Assembly: GCF_023657445.1 (NCBI RefSeq)
Contig: NZ_JAGTWY010000001.1
Location: 620,001-684,000, forward strand
Source of the DNA: Marinobacter sediminum
GTDB taxonomy: Bacteria > Pseudomonadota > Gammaproteobacteria > Pseudomonadales > Oleiphilaceae
Reading direction: 5' to 3'
DNA length: 64,000 nt
Positions 9,875-18,877 of the stretch are shown piece by piece. The notes under the pieces were generated by a model that did no database searches, was not told the DNA's origin, and saw nothing but the letters and a program-made list of their open reading frames with translations. Both the position numbers and the translations under genes were made by a program. Position 1 is the stretch's first letter. Each line of letters begins with the position of its first letter.

Positions 9875-11389
9875 ATGACCACCGTAATCCGCCAGGACGA
9901 CCTGATTGAAAGCGTAGCGGACGCGCTGCAGTTCATTTCCTATTACCACCCGAAGGATTTTATCCAGGGCGTGTATGAGGCTTACCAGAAGGAAGAGTCC
10001 CAGGCGGCCAAGGATGCCATGGCTCAGATTCTGATCAACTCTCGCATGTGCGCGGAGGGCCACCGTCCGCTGTGCCAGGATACCGGCATTGTTACCGTAT
10101 TCGTGAACATCGGCATGAATGTTCAGTGGGACTGCGAGATGCCGCTGGACGACGTGATCAACGAAGGTGTACGCCGTGCCTACACCCAGCCGGATAACGT
10201 GCTGCGCGCGTCGATCCTGGCGGATCCGGATGGCAAGCGCCAGAACACCGGAGACAACACGCCGGCGATCATCCATTACAAGATGGTGCCGGGTGACACC
10301 GTTGAAGTTCACGTGGCAGCCAAGGGTGGTGGCTCCGAAGCCAAATCCAAGTTTGCCATGCTGAACCCGTCCGATTCCGTGGTGGACTGGGTGCTGAAAA
10401 TGGTTCCGCAGATGGGGGCTGGCTGGTGTCCGCCCGGCATGCTGGGTATCGGTATCGGCGGTACCGCCGAGAAGGCGATGGAAATGGCGAAAGAATCGCT
10501 GCTGGATCCGATCGATATCCACGATCTGCAAGAGCGCGGTGCGTCCAACCGTTCCGAGGAGCTGCGCCTGGAGCTGTTCGACAAGGTGAACGATCTTGGC
10601 ATTGGTGCCCAGGGTCTGGGTGGCCTGACAACGGTTCTGGACGTGAAGGTTAAAGACTACCCGACCCACGCAGCCAACAAGCCGGTTGCCATTATTCCGA
10701 ACTGCGCCGCTACACGTCACGCACACTTCACGCTGGACGGTAATGGCCCTTCACTGCAAACCCCGCCGAGCCTTGAAGACTGGCCGGAAATTACCTGGGA
10801 AGTGGGTGAGAACGTTCGTCGCGTGAACCTTGATACGGTTACTCCGGAAGATGTTAAGGACTGGCAGCCGGGGGAGACGGTTCTTCTTTCCGGCAAGATG
10901 CTGACCGGCCGTGACGCGGCTCATAAAAAGATGGTCGACATGATCGAGAAGGGCGAGGAGCTGCCGGTCGATCTTAAGGGGCGGTTTATCTATTACGTGG
11001 GCCCGGTTGATCCTGTGCGCGAGGAAGTGGTTGGTCCTGCCGGCCCGACGACCGCCACCCGTATGGACAAATTTACCCATACCATGCTTGAGAAAACCGG
11101 CCTTACCGGCATGATCGGGAAAGCCGAGCGTGGCCAGGTCGCGATCGATGCCATCAAGGAGTTTGGCGCGGTTTATCTGATGGCTGTCGGGGGTTCTGCG
11201 TATCTGGTATCCAAGGCTATCAAGCACGCTGAAGTGGTTGCATTTCCGGAGCTGGGGATGGAAGCCATCTACGAGTTTGAGGTGGAAGACATGCCTGTGA
11301 CGGTAGCGGTGGATTCCCGTGGTTCTTCCGTGCATCAGACGGGCCCGGCCGAGTGGCACGATAAGATCATTGCCGCCAAGGCGGTCTGA
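9875..11389 (+). CDS. fumA: Fumarate hydratase, class I (iron-sulfur)
   Basis: Interconverts fumarate and L-malate in the citric acid cycle, in the cytoplasm. The 504-residue protein is the single-chain class I type: an alpha part (RPLCQDTGIVTVFVN, with Cys67 as a probable cluster ligand; GWCPPG and IIPNCAATRH as further Cys sites) followed by a beta part (GKMLTGRDAAHKKM, GPTTATRMD, GMEAIYEFEVEDMPVTVAVD). These features indicate an oxygen-sensitive 4Fe-4S cluster rather than the class II FumC fold. ATG 9875 is the only start that keeps the full N-terminus. The gene is alone, ends at a strong terminator and is convergent with selO. Confidence 0.95.
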   Translation: MTTVIRQDDLIESVADALQFISYYHPKDFIQGVYEAYQKEESQAAKDAMAQILINSRMCAEGHRPLCQDTGIVTVFVNIGMNVQWDCEMPLDDVINEGVRRAYTQPDNVLRASILADPDGKRQNTGDNTPAIIHYKMVPGDTVEVHVAAKGGGSEAKSKFAMLNPSDSVVDWVLKMVPQMGAGWCPPGMLGIGIGGTAEKAMEMAKESLLDPIDIHDLQERGASNRSEELRLELFDKVNDLGIGAQGLGGLTTVLDVKVKDYPTHAANKPVAIIPNCAATRHAHFTLDGNGPSLQTPPSLEDWPEITWEVGENVRRVNLDTVTPEDVKDWQPGETVLLSGKMLTGRDAAHKKMVDMIEKGEELPVDLKGRFIYYVGPVDPVREEVVGPAGPTTATRMDKFTHTMLEKTGLTGMIGKAERGQVAIDAIKEFGAVYLMAVGGSAYLVSKAIKHAEVVAFPELGMEAIYEFEVEDMPVTVAVDSRGSSVHQTGPAEWHDKIIAAKAV

Positions 11390-11410
11390 TTCGATAGCCA
11401 GACGGCGGAC

Positions 11411-11446
11411 AAAAAAAGGGTGAAGCCAAGGCTGCACCCTTTTTTT
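11411..11446. terminator. Bidirectional terminator between fumA and selO
   Basis: A7-GGGTG, inner AGCC/GGCT pairing and CACCC-T7 form a stem flanked by an A-run and a T-run, so it can act on both the rightward fumarase and leftward selO transcripts. Confidence 0.85.
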
Positions 11447-11458
11447 ATGCCGGCCGGA

Positions 11459-12913
11459 TCAGGAGGAGCAACTGATGTTCAGGTGCTTGCCCCAGTCTGG
11501 TGGCAGTGCGGCGAAGTGCTCGTGCTCTGGCTGTTCATCGAACGGCCGCTCAAGCACTTTCAGCAGCGCTTTCATGGGTTGATAGTCGCCGTTCTGGGCT
11601 TCCTGAATCACCTGCTGGGCCAGATAGTTCCTCAGTATGTATTTGGGGTTCACCGCTCGCATGGTGTATTCCCGTTCATCGTGGGCACGGGTTTCCTTCT
11701 GTAGGCGCTCTTCATACCGTTCCAGCCACTCATCCGCGACACTGCGGTCCACAAACAGATCTCTGACCGGTGCATGACCGTGGGCATCGAGGTTGGAGAG
11801 GGCTCGGAAGAAGGCGGTGTAATCCACATGGTGTTCATGGAGCATGCTGAAAGTGTCCATGATCAGGCTGAGATCCGATTCTTCCTCCTGAAGCAGGCCA
11901 AGCTTATCCCGCATGTTCTGCAGGAATCGAGCGTTGTAGGTGATCTCATAGCGACGCAGGCCCCGACGCACAGAGTCTTCTTCCATGACTGGTAACAGGG
12001 CATTCGCCAGATACTGGCAGTTGGTGAAACCTACCTGGGGCTGCCGGTTGTAGGCATAGCGGCCGCCCTGATCGGTGTGGTTGCAGATATAGCCGGCGTC
12101 GAAATCGTCCAGAAATGCATAGGGGCCGTAGTCGAAGGTGTCCCCGATGATGGACATGTTATCGCTGTTCATTACCCCATGGCAGAAACCTACTGCCTGC
12201 CAGTCCGCAATCAGTCGGGCGGTCCGCTCAACCACTTCCTCGAACCAGCGAGTGTGTCGTTCGTCTTTCGGCAGCTCAATAAGATGCGGGAAGTGGAGGG
12301 AAATAACATGTTCCAGCAGAGTCTCCAAGGCGTCTGTTCCCTCATGGTGCGCGGCAAACTCAAAGTGGCCAAAACGGATATGACTCTGGGCTACCCGCAT
12401 CAGGGCAGCGGCTGTTTCGATGGATTCGCGGCGTATCGGATCCCGGGCACTGACCATGAACAGCGCCCGGGTGGTGGGAATACCCAGGCCATGCATCGCC
12501 TCACTACAAAGATACTCGCGAATGCTGGAGCGCAGAACGGCCCGTCCATCACCAAACCTTGAGTAAGGTGTCATGCCTGCACCCTTGAGGTGCCAGTCCC
12601 AACGTCGATCATCGGGCCCGATGGTCTCCCAGAGCAGCAGGCCCCGGCCATCACCCAGTTCCGGGTTGTAGGCGCCGAACTGATGGCCCGTATACTTCAT
12701 GGCCACAGGATCCATTCCTTCCAGAAGCTCAGCGCCGGCACCAATTTGTGTCCAGTCCTCTTCTGTCTGGGTATGAAACCCCATTTGTTCAGCCAGCTTG
12801 TGGTTGAAGCACACCATTCTGGCGTCTCTCAACGGCGTGGGCTGAACCCGGGTATAAAAGCTGTCCGGGAGTTCCAGGTAGCGATGCTCCACATGAAAAC
12901 TCTTGCTACTCAT
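11459..12913 (-). CDS. selO: Protein adenylyltransferase SelO (YdiU family)
   Basis: SelO is a pseudokinase-fold enzyme that transfers AMP from ATP to Ser, Thr or Tyr of target proteins, linked in E. coli to redox stress. The 484 residues match the family length. Diagnostic segments are GDGRGLLLWE, HLKGAGMTPYSRFGDGRAVL, REYLCSEAMHGLGIPTTRAL and HGVMNSDNMSI...DYGPYAFLDDF, which hold the inverted ATP-binding and metal-binding residues. It ends in NISCSS, with Cys482 third from the end, the place held by selenocysteine in animal homologues and by a redox-active Cys in bacteria. It is divergent from the glucosylglycerate operon, only about 80 bases away. Confidence 0.95.
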   Translation of the reverse strand: MSSKSFHVEHRYLELPDSFYTRVQPTPLRDARMVCFNHKLAEQMGFHTQTEEDWTQIGAGAELLEGMDPVAMKYTGHQFGAYNPELGDGRGLLLWETIGPDDRRWDWHLKGAGMTPYSRFGDGRAVLRSSIREYLCSEAMHGLGIPTTRALFMVSARDPIRRESIETAAALMRVAQSHIRFGHFEFAAHHEGTDALETLLEHVISLHFPHLIELPKDERHTRWFEEVVERTARLIADWQAVGFCHGVMNSDNMSIIGDTFDYGPYAFLDDFDAGYICNHTDQGGRYAYNRQPQVGFTNCQYLANALLPVMEEDSVRRGLRRYEITYNARFLQNMRDKLGLLQEEESDLSLIMDTFSMLHEHHVDYTAFFRALSNLDAHGHAPVRDLFVDRSVADEWLERYEERLQKETRAHDEREYTMRAVNPKYILRNYLAQQVIQEAQNGDYQPMKALLKVLERPFDEQPEHEHFAALPPDWGKHLNISCSS

Positions 12914-12991
12914 AAAATGCCTATACTCCCATTTGGTACGAATACTGCTGCTTCAACTTTCAAACCAATTATGAATATCAGGAACATCAAC

Positions 12992-13930
12992 GTGTCTGAC
13001 AGCGAGCTTAACAAAACAATTGAGGCCCTGATTGAACAGGAGGGTCTTCCTGACACCTACGTCAGCACGGTAGAACAGACCATCCTGCCTCTGGTCGATC
13101 ACATCCTCTCGCTCCACGCGGCACAAAAACGACCTGTTGTTGTGGGTATCCATGGTGCTCAGGGAACCGGTAAATCCACGCTGACCCTGTTTCTCAGGGA
13201 GATTCTGGGGAAGCATCGTCACTGTCCGGCAGCCAGTTTTTCCCTGGATGATATCTACCTTACCAGAGCAGAGCGTCAGGAACTTGCAGAGCGCGTGCAC
13301 CCACTTTTTATTACCCGGGGTGTTCCCGGAACACATGACGTTGAACTGGGGCAGCGGATTATCGAGCAGCTCCGGTCAGCAGGCCCGGGTGACCTGACTC
13401 CGGTACCCGCGTTTGATAAATCCATCGATGACCGGCTTCCCGAGGCGTCCTGGCCCGTTTTTAAAGGCCGGGCGGAGGTGATTCTTTTCGAGGGCTGGTG
13501 CCTGGGTGCCCGGCCTGAACCCGAAAGTGCACTTGAGCTTCCCATCAATCGCCTGGAGGCGGAGGAAGATCAACACGGCACCTGGCGACGTTATGTTAAT
13601 GAGTGCCTGAAGGGGGCCTACCATCGTTTGTACGGCCAGTTGGATAACCTGGTCATGCTGAAAGCGCCGTCCATGGACAGCGTTCTGGAATGGCGCACCC
13701 TACAGGAGCATAAGCTGGCTGAAAGAATTTCCAGTGCACCAAAAAAGAGCGACGAAAAAAGAGGCGCACAAAGCCTGCGCATAATGAGTGATGACGAGGT
13801 GGCTCGTTTCATTATGCATTACGAACGTGTGACGCGATTTTGCCTGACGGAAATGCCGGGCAGGGCGGATGTCCTCATTGAGGTAGGGGAGGATCACTCC
13901 CTTAGCCAGCCCCGATTCCGAGACAATTAA
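12992..13930 (+). CDS. P-loop kinase, probable D-glycerate 3-kinase
   Basis: A 312-residue P-loop kinase of the plant-GLYK/YggC-like group. Walker A is GIHGAQGTGKSTL; FSLDDIYLTRAER is the typical substrate-side segment and VILFEGWCLGARP the Walker B region. GTG 12992 is chosen because AGGAA lies 9 bases upstream; ATG 12971 is an in-frame alternative without a ribosome site, and earlier starts would run into selO. It is first of four closely spaced genes for glucosylglycerate metabolism. The context argues for phosphorylating the D-glycerate freed by the phosphorylase two genes downstream, regenerating 3-phosphoglycerate; the family is known to contain D-glycerate 3-kinases, but specificity here is inferred. 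Confidence 0.8.
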   Translation: MSDSELNKTIEALIEQEGLPDTYVSTVEQTILPLVDHILSLHAAQKRPVVVGIHGAQGTGKSTLTLFLREILGKHRHCPAASFSLDDIYLTRAERQELAERVHPLFITRGVPGTHDVELGQRIIEQLRSAGPGDLTPVPAFDKSIDDRLPEASWPVFKGRAEVILFEGWCLGARPEPESALELPINRLEAEEDQHGTWRRYVNECLKGAYHRLYGQLDNLVMLKAPSMDSVLEWRTLQEHKLAERISSAPKKSDEKRGAQSLRIMSDDEVARFIMHYERVTRFCLTEMPGRADVLIEVGEDHSLSQPRFRDN

Positions 13931-13942
13931 CGGAGACAATCC

Positions 13943-14746
13943 ATGACAAAGCCCCGGTTACTGATTTTTTCTGACCTGGACGGTACTTTACTGAATCATG
14001 AAGACTATCGCTGGGAAGCCGCACGTCCCGCCCTGAAAAGGCTCGACGACGCTCAGATTCCACTGATTCTGAATTCCAGTAAAACGGCACCGGAAATTCG
14101 CAACTTACGGCAGGAGCTGGCAAACACCGATCCCTTCATTGTTGAAAACGGTGCAGCCGTGGTGATTCCTGCAAAAACCTTTGGCAATGATGAAGAGCAA
14201 GTGGTGAATTTTGGGGCACCCCGGGAGGAAGTGCTGAAGGTTTTAGCGGCCCAGCGGGAGTCGGGTGCCCGCTTTCGGGGCTTCGAGGACATGTCGGTAA
14301 CGGAGTTGGCTTCTGTGACGGGCCTGGATGCCGAGTCTGCCGGGCGGGCAAAGGAGCGCCTGGGTACAGAACCCTTGCTCTGGGACGGCTCTGATGAAGA
14401 ACTGACGGCTTTCAGGGCTGCACTGGCTGCGGAAAACCTGCGCCTGGTTCATGGTGGCAGGTTTCATCATGCCATGGGCATCTTTGACAAATCCGATGGG
14501 GCCCGGTTTTTGCTGGGTAAATACCGGGAGCAGCACGGCAAGGATGCGGTTATCGCTATAGCGCTCGGAGATAGCCCGAATGATCAGCAAATGCTGGAAT
14601 CGGCGGACATACCAGTTGTCATTCGTGGCGTTAACAGTGATGAAGTGCAATTGCCATCGGCCAAGCACGCCATGCGTTCCATCAAATCCGGCCCTGAGGG
14701 CTGGAATGAGTGTGTCCTTAATCTCCTGTTTGAGTACGGGTACTAG
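13943..14746 (+). CDS. Glucosyl-/mannosyl-3-phosphoglycerate phosphatase (HAD-IIB)
   Basis: A 267-residue HAD hydrolase expected to remove the phosphate from glucosyl-3-phosphoglycerate, giving the compatible solute glucosylglycerate. HAD motif I is FSDLDGTLL (nucleophile Asp11, acid/base Asp13), motif II LILNSSKT, and motif IV IALGDSPNDQQML. The cap insert and RFHHAMGIFDKSDGARFL segment are typical of the mannosyl-3-phosphoglycerate phosphatase subfamily. It begins 12 bases after the kinase stop with GGAG upstream, and ends 14 bases before the synthase. Pairing with a GpgS-like synthase favours the glucosyl substrate. Confidence 0.88.
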   Translation: MTKPRLLIFSDLDGTLLNHEDYRWEAARPALKRLDDAQIPLILNSSKTAPEIRNLRQELANTDPFIVENGAAVVIPAKTFGNDEEQVVNFGAPREEVLKVLAAQRESGARFRGFEDMSVTELASVTGLDAESAGRAKERLGTEPLLWDGSDEELTAFRAALAAENLRLVHGGRFHHAMGIFDKSDGARFLLGKYREQHGKDAVIAIALGDSPNDQQMLESADIPVVIRGVNSDEVQLPSAKHAMRSIKSGPEGWNECVLNLLFEYGY

Positions 14747-14760
14747 AAAGGAGAGCCGCC

Positions 14761-15984
14761 ATGGGCGACTTTTACCAGAATGGCATTATCACGACTCTGC
14801 ACAACCTTGTTCGCCGGCCAGTAGAGGATATTGAAGCGGAGTTGATGAGTTTTCGAAAGGCCCGGCCCATGTCTCTGGTGCTACCGTCGCTCTATTCCGA
14901 GCTGGAGGGGCCCGCACTGAAGAATATTGTGCACGAACTGACCAAGGTGCCTTATCTTGATCAGATCGTCATCGGCCTGGATCGGGCCAATGAAGAACAG
15001 TACCGCCATGCGCTCGAATACTTTTCCGAACTTCCACAGAACTTCAAAGTACTCTGGAATGATGGTCCCCGGCTCCGCGCTATTGATCTGAAGCTCCGGG
15101 AGCAGAACCTGGCGCCCACGGAAATGGGCAAGGGTCGGAACGTCTGGTATTGCTTCGGCTATGTACTGGCCTCCGGTACCTGCAAGTCGGTGGCGCTGCA
15201 TGACTGTGACATTCTTACCTATTCCCGGGATCTCGTTGCCCGATTGATTTATCCGGTTGCTAATCCGGGCTTTAACTACATGTTCTGCAAGGGCTACTAC
15301 GCCCGTGTGGCGGACAATAAAATGAATGGCCGGGTTAGCCGTTTGCTGGTAACCCCGCTCATTCGTGCCCTGAAGAAAGTGTGTGGCCCGAACGATTTTC
15401 TCGATTATCTGGACAGTTATCGCTATCCGCTGGCGGGCGAATTTTCGTTCCGTACGGATGTGATCAATGATCTCCGAATACCCAGTGATTGGGGGTTGGA
15501 GATCGGCGTGCTCTCTGAAATGAAGCGCAACTACGCGACCAACCGTCTGTGCCAGGTGGATATCGCCGATGTTTATGATCATAAACACCAGGAATTATCA
15601 CCTGAAGATGCCAGCAATGGTCTGTCGAAAATGAGCGTGGACATCGCCAAGGCTCTGTTCCGAAAGCTGGCCACCAATGGTGAAGTCTTCTCCAGCGAGA
15701 AGTTCCGCACCCTCAAGGCGACGTATTTCCGGATTGCGCTGGATTTTGTGGAAACCTATCAGAATGACGCCATTGTGAATGGCCTGACTTTCGATCGTCA
15801 CAAGGAAGAGAAGGCGGTAGAGCTGTTCGCCCAGAATGTGATGCGGGCAGGTGCCTATTTTCTTGAGAACCCGATGGATACACCTTTCATCCCCAGCTGG
15901 AACAGGGTTACCAGCGCTATCCCGGATATCAAGGAACAATTGCTGGAGGCTGTGGAGCTGGATAACGAGGAGTTCCGCCGATGA
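14761..15984 (+). CDS. gpgS: Glucosyl-3-phosphoglycerate synthase (GT81-type)
   Basis: Transfers glucose from an NDP-glucose to 3-phosphoglycerate, the first step of glucosylglycerate synthesis. The 407-residue protein has the GT-A features of the family: [19 protein letters not shown] near residue 40, a nucleotide-binding region around residues 110-140 ([10 protein letters not shown]), and the metal-binding DCD of [25 protein letters not shown] and [12 protein letters not shown] are conserved acceptor-side segments. AAAGGAG lies 8 bases before the ATG. It overlaps the next gene by 4 bases (ATGA), so synthase and phosphorylase are translationally coupled. Closest known proteins are bacterial and archaeal GpgS enzymes involved in osmotic or nitrogen stress. 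Confidence 0.9.
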   Translation: MGDFYQNGIITTLHNLVRRPVEDIEAELMSFRKARPMSLVLPSLYSELEGPALKNIVHELTKVPYLDQIVIGLDRANEEQYRHALEYFSELPQNFKVLWNDGPRLRAIDLKLREQNLAPTEMGKGRNVWYCFGYVLASGTCKSVALHDCDILTYSRDLVARLIYPVANPGFNYMFCKGYYARVADNKMNGRVSRLLVTPLIRALKKVCGPNDFLDYLDSYRYPLAGEFSFRTDVINDLRIPSDWGLEIGVLSEMKRNYATNRLCQVDIADVYDHKHQELSPEDASNGLSKMSVDIAKALFRKLATNGEVFSSEKFRTLKATYFRIALDFVETYQNDAIVNGLTFDRHKEEKAVELFAQNVMRAGAYFLENPMDTPFIPSWNRVTSAIPDIKEQLLEAVELDNEEFRR

Positions 15985-17711
15985 GCCAGCCTCTGAAGGC
16001 CAAGCTGGTTTCGATGCTGGAAGTGGTCTATCCGGCGCTGGATTGTGACTTTTTTGCTGATCAGCTGCTTGAGGCCATCGGCGTAACTCCGGACCAGGCG
16101 GCACCTCCGGCCCATCAGAACAACTGGGATGAATCGGATGTGTTGCTGATCACCTACGCGGATACGGTGCGCCAGGCGGATCAGAAACCACTGGTCACAC
16201 TGCACCAGTTTCTGACGGACTGCCTCTCCGACAGTCTGTCGGCCGTCCACATCCTGCCGTTTTTCCCCTACAGTTCGGATGACGGCTTTTCGGTGATGGA
16301 TTACCTCGCGGTGAACGAATCCCACGGTGACTGGGAAGACATTGAAGCAATTTCGGCTGACTTCAAACTGATGGCCGACCTCGTGATCAACCACATGTCT
16401 GCCCGCAGTCGCTGGTTCGAGAACTTCCGCAAACGGGTGGACCCCGGAAAGGACTACTTCTTTGAGGGAAATCCTAAGGATGACCTGAGTGCGGTAGTGC
16501 GACCCCGCACCTCGCCACTGCTGACCCCGGTCCAGACAGATGATGGTGAGCGTCACGTATGGTGCACTTTCAGCGAGGATCAGGTCGATCTGAACTTTGC
16601 CAATCCAAAGGTATTAATCGAGTTCGTTTCCATCATTCGTCATTACCTTGAGCACGGCGTCATCATTTTCCGCCTGGACGCCGTTGCGTTTCTGTGGAAG
16701 GAACCGGGCACGCCCTGCATACATCTGCGGCAGACCCACGAACTCATCAAGATCCTGCGGCTGTTGATCGAACACCACAGCCCGGGAGCCGTGGTGATTA
16801 CTGAGACCAATGTGCCCAACCGGGAGAACCTGACGTACTTTGGCAATGCCAACGAAGCCCATGTGATCTATAACTTCTCGCTGCCGCCCCTGCTGATCAA
16901 TACGCTGATAACGGGCGACTGCAAGCACCTGAAAACCTGGCTCATGAGTATGCCGCCGGCGCAAATGGGCACCACCTACCTGAATTTTGTCGCGTCCCAC
17001 GATGGCATCGGAATGCGCCCCACCGATGGTCTGTTGGCGGACGATGAAAAACAGCGACTGATTAACACCATGGACTCGTTTGGCGGCAAGGTCTCCTACC
17101 GCCGCACGCCCGATGGCCGGGACCAGCCCTATGAAGTCAACATCGCGCTTTACGATGCCTTGAAAGGCACAGCGGAGACCGGCGCGGACCACTGGCAGCT
17201 GCCACGATTTATCTGCGCCCATACTGTGATGCTTGCTCTTGAGGGTATTCCCGCCTTTTACATACACAGCCTGCTCGCGACCGAGAATGACATTGAGCGA
17301 GTGGAGCACACCGGGCGCTTACGATCTATTAACCGGAGCCAATGGCAGCTCGATGATCTGGAGCGGGAGCTGGAGGATTCCCTGAGCCACCACAGCAAGG
17401 CCTTCCATGAACTCAAGCGGCTGATTGCCATTCGCAGGAAGCAGCCGGCGTTCCATCCCAATGCCACTCAGTTCACCCTGCATTTGGGGTTGCAGATTTT
17501 CGGGTTCTGGCGTCAGAGCATGCGACGGGATCAGTCGGTTTTCTGTATTCACAACATCAGTGATGAAGTACAGCAAGTCTCTCTGAGCGATATCAACCTG
17601 ATTGGCACCGATCACTGGGTCGATCTGATCTCGGGCATGCAGATCGATGATCTTTCAGGCTGCATGACCCTTAAGCCCTATCAAAGCGTCTGGTTGTCCA
17701 ATCGGGAGTAG
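15981..17711 (+). CDS. GH13_18 phosphorylase, probable glucosylglycerate phosphorylase
   Basis: A 576-residue member of the sucrose-phosphorylase subfamily. The catalytic set is intact: nucleophile Asp233 in [11 protein letters not shown], acid/base Glu275 in VITETNVPN and stabiliser Asp341 in [28 protein letters not shown] is the usual early signature. The subfamily includes sucrose, glucosylglycerol, and glucosylglycerate phosphorylases (for example E. coli YcjM). Being coupled to GpgS and the GPG phosphatase makes glucosylglycerate the best substrate guess: glucosylglycerate + phosphate gives glucose 1-phosphate + D-glycerate. Its start codon lies in the ATGA overlap with gpgS. Sucrose phosphorylase is less likely since no sucrose gene is nearby. 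Confidence 0.85.
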   Translation: MSQPLKAKLVSMLEVVYPALDCDFFADQLLEAIGVTPDQAAPPAHQNNWDESDVLLITYADTVRQADQKPLVTLHQFLTDCLSDSLSAVHILPFFPYSSDDGFSVMDYLAVNESHGDWEDIEAISADFKLMADLVINHMSARSRWFENFRKRVDPGKDYFFEGNPKDDLSAVVRPRTSPLLTPVQTDDGERHVWCTFSEDQVDLNFANPKVLIEFVSIIRHYLEHGVIIFRLDAVAFLWKEPGTPCIHLRQTHELIKILRLLIEHHSPGAVVITETNVPNRENLTYFGNANEAHVIYNFSLPPLLINTLITGDCKHLKTWLMSMPPAQMGTTYLNFVASHDGIGMRPTDGLLADDEKQRLINTMDSFGGKVSYRRTPDGRDQPYEVNIALYDALKGTAETGADHWQLPRFICAHTVMLALEGIPAFYIHSLLATENDIERVEHTGRLRSINRSQWQLDDLERELEDSLSHHSKAFHELKRLIAIRRKQPAFHPNATQFTLHLGLQIFGFWRQSMRRDQSVFCIHNISDEVQQVSLSDINLIGTDHWVDLISGMQIDDLSGCMTLKPYQSVWLSNRE

Positions 17712-17725
17712 GGCAGAATGCGCCC

Positions 17726-18847
17726 ATGCCCGAAAAGACACTTTCCCGAAAGCCCCGAATCCTGCTGCTTTCTGCCTATGACGCCGGAAGCCACCGGCGC
17801 TGGCGCGAACAGCTGGTGGCCAGTCAGCCGAAGTTCGAGTGGCATGTGCTTGCCCTCCCGCCACGATTTTTTCGTTGGCGGATTCGGGGCAATGCGCTGA
17901 CCTGGCTGAATGAACCGCTTTTGCAGGAAGGCTGGGATCTCTTGTTGGTGACTTCCATGGTGGACCTTGCGTCAATCCGGGGTTTTCATCCGCACCTCGC
18001 CAACACGCCAGCGCTTCTTTACATGCACGAAAACCAGTTCGCGTACCCGGAATCCGAAGGGCAGCACGCCAGTGTAGACCCGCAAATGGTGAACCTTTAT
18101 AGCGCCATAGCGGCCCGCGAGGTGCTGTTTAACAGCGACTGGAACCGGCGAAGCTTCCTGGCTGGTGTCGAGCGCTTGTTCAGAAAGTTGCCTGACGGCG
18201 TACCGGATGGAGCACTTGATCAGCTTGCCGCCAAATCCCGGGTCTTGCCGGTTCCCATTGAGGATCGCCTGTTTATGGACCGCGGCCGGCCATTGCAAAG
18301 GCAGTGCCCGCACCTGTTATGGAACCACCGGTGGGAGTATGACAAAGGCCCGGACAGGCTTGCTCTCTTGCTGGATGAGTTGGCCGACCTGGGGCAGGAC
18401 TTCCGCCTCAGCGTTGTTGGCGAACAGTTCAGAAAACAACCGGACGTGTTCTCAACTATTCGCGAGCGGCACGGCAGCCGGATTGTAAACTGGGGTTTTC
18501 TGGCCAGCCGTTCCGATTACGACAAGCTGCTGACTGAGGCAGATATTGTCATCTCAACAGCCCTCCACGATTTTCAGGGATTGTCCATGCTGGAGGCCAT
18601 GGCATCTGGCTGCCTGGCTTTGGCACCGGGTCGTCTGGCCTACCCCGAGTACGTGCCGTCGTCCCAGTTGTACGAGAGTCAGCCTGACGATCCGGTGGCC
18701 GAAGCCAAAGGCGCGGCGCGTGCTCTCGTCCGCTTATTGCGCAGCCCTGTGCCTTCGCGCCCGCCTTCCGGTTGGGGGTTGTCCCGGCTGTCAATCGCCT
18801 ATGAAAATATCATCATTACAACCCTGGAAAAACATGGGGTATCCTGA
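17726..18847 (+). CDS. Glycosyltransferase with DUF3524, tRNA-queuosine alpha-mannosyltransferase type
   Basis: A 373-residue GT-B glycosyltransferase. The N-terminal ~170 residues (ILLLSAYDAGSHRRWREQL, ALPPRFFRWRIRGNALTW, ALLYMHENQFAYP) are the DUF3524 domain named after the animal tRNA-queuosine mannosyltransferase (GTDC1/QTMAN). The C-terminal half has the GT4 donor domain: LLWNHRWEYDKGPDRL, LSVVGEQF and STALHDFQGLSMLEAMASGCLALAP. Family membership suggests mannosylation of queuosine in tRNA-Asp. It starts 14 bases after the phosphorylase stop and is probably in the same transcript, so a role in solute metabolism cannot be excluded. The start ATG has a weak ribosome site (AGGGCAG). Confidence 0.8.
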   Translation: MPEKTLSRKPRILLLSAYDAGSHRRWREQLVASQPKFEWHVLALPPRFFRWRIRGNALTWLNEPLLQEGWDLLLVTSMVDLASIRGFHPHLANTPALLYMHENQFAYPESEGQHASVDPQMVNLYSAIAAREVLFNSDWNRRSFLAGVERLFRKLPDGVPDGALDQLAAKSRVLPVPIEDRLFMDRGRPLQRQCPHLLWNHRWEYDKGPDRLALLLDELADLGQDFRLSVVGEQFRKQPDVFSTIRERHGSRIVNWGFLASRSDYDKLLTEADIVISTALHDFQGLSMLEAMASGCLALAPGRLAYPEYVPSSQLYESQPDDPVAEAKGAARALVRLLRSPVPSRPPSGWGLSRLSIAYENIIITTLEKHGVS

Positions 18848-18877
18848 ACACATCGTTGGAATACTGAGAACTCAGAC

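Noticed and set aside
12590..12991. N-terminal extension of the glycerate kinase frame
   Set aside because: It would overlap more than 300 bases of selO on the opposite strand and adds residues absent from the kinase family.
15855..16556. A 233-codon frame opposite the gpgS/phosphorylase junction
   Set aside because: Both forward genes are supported by catalytic motifs; this frame has none.
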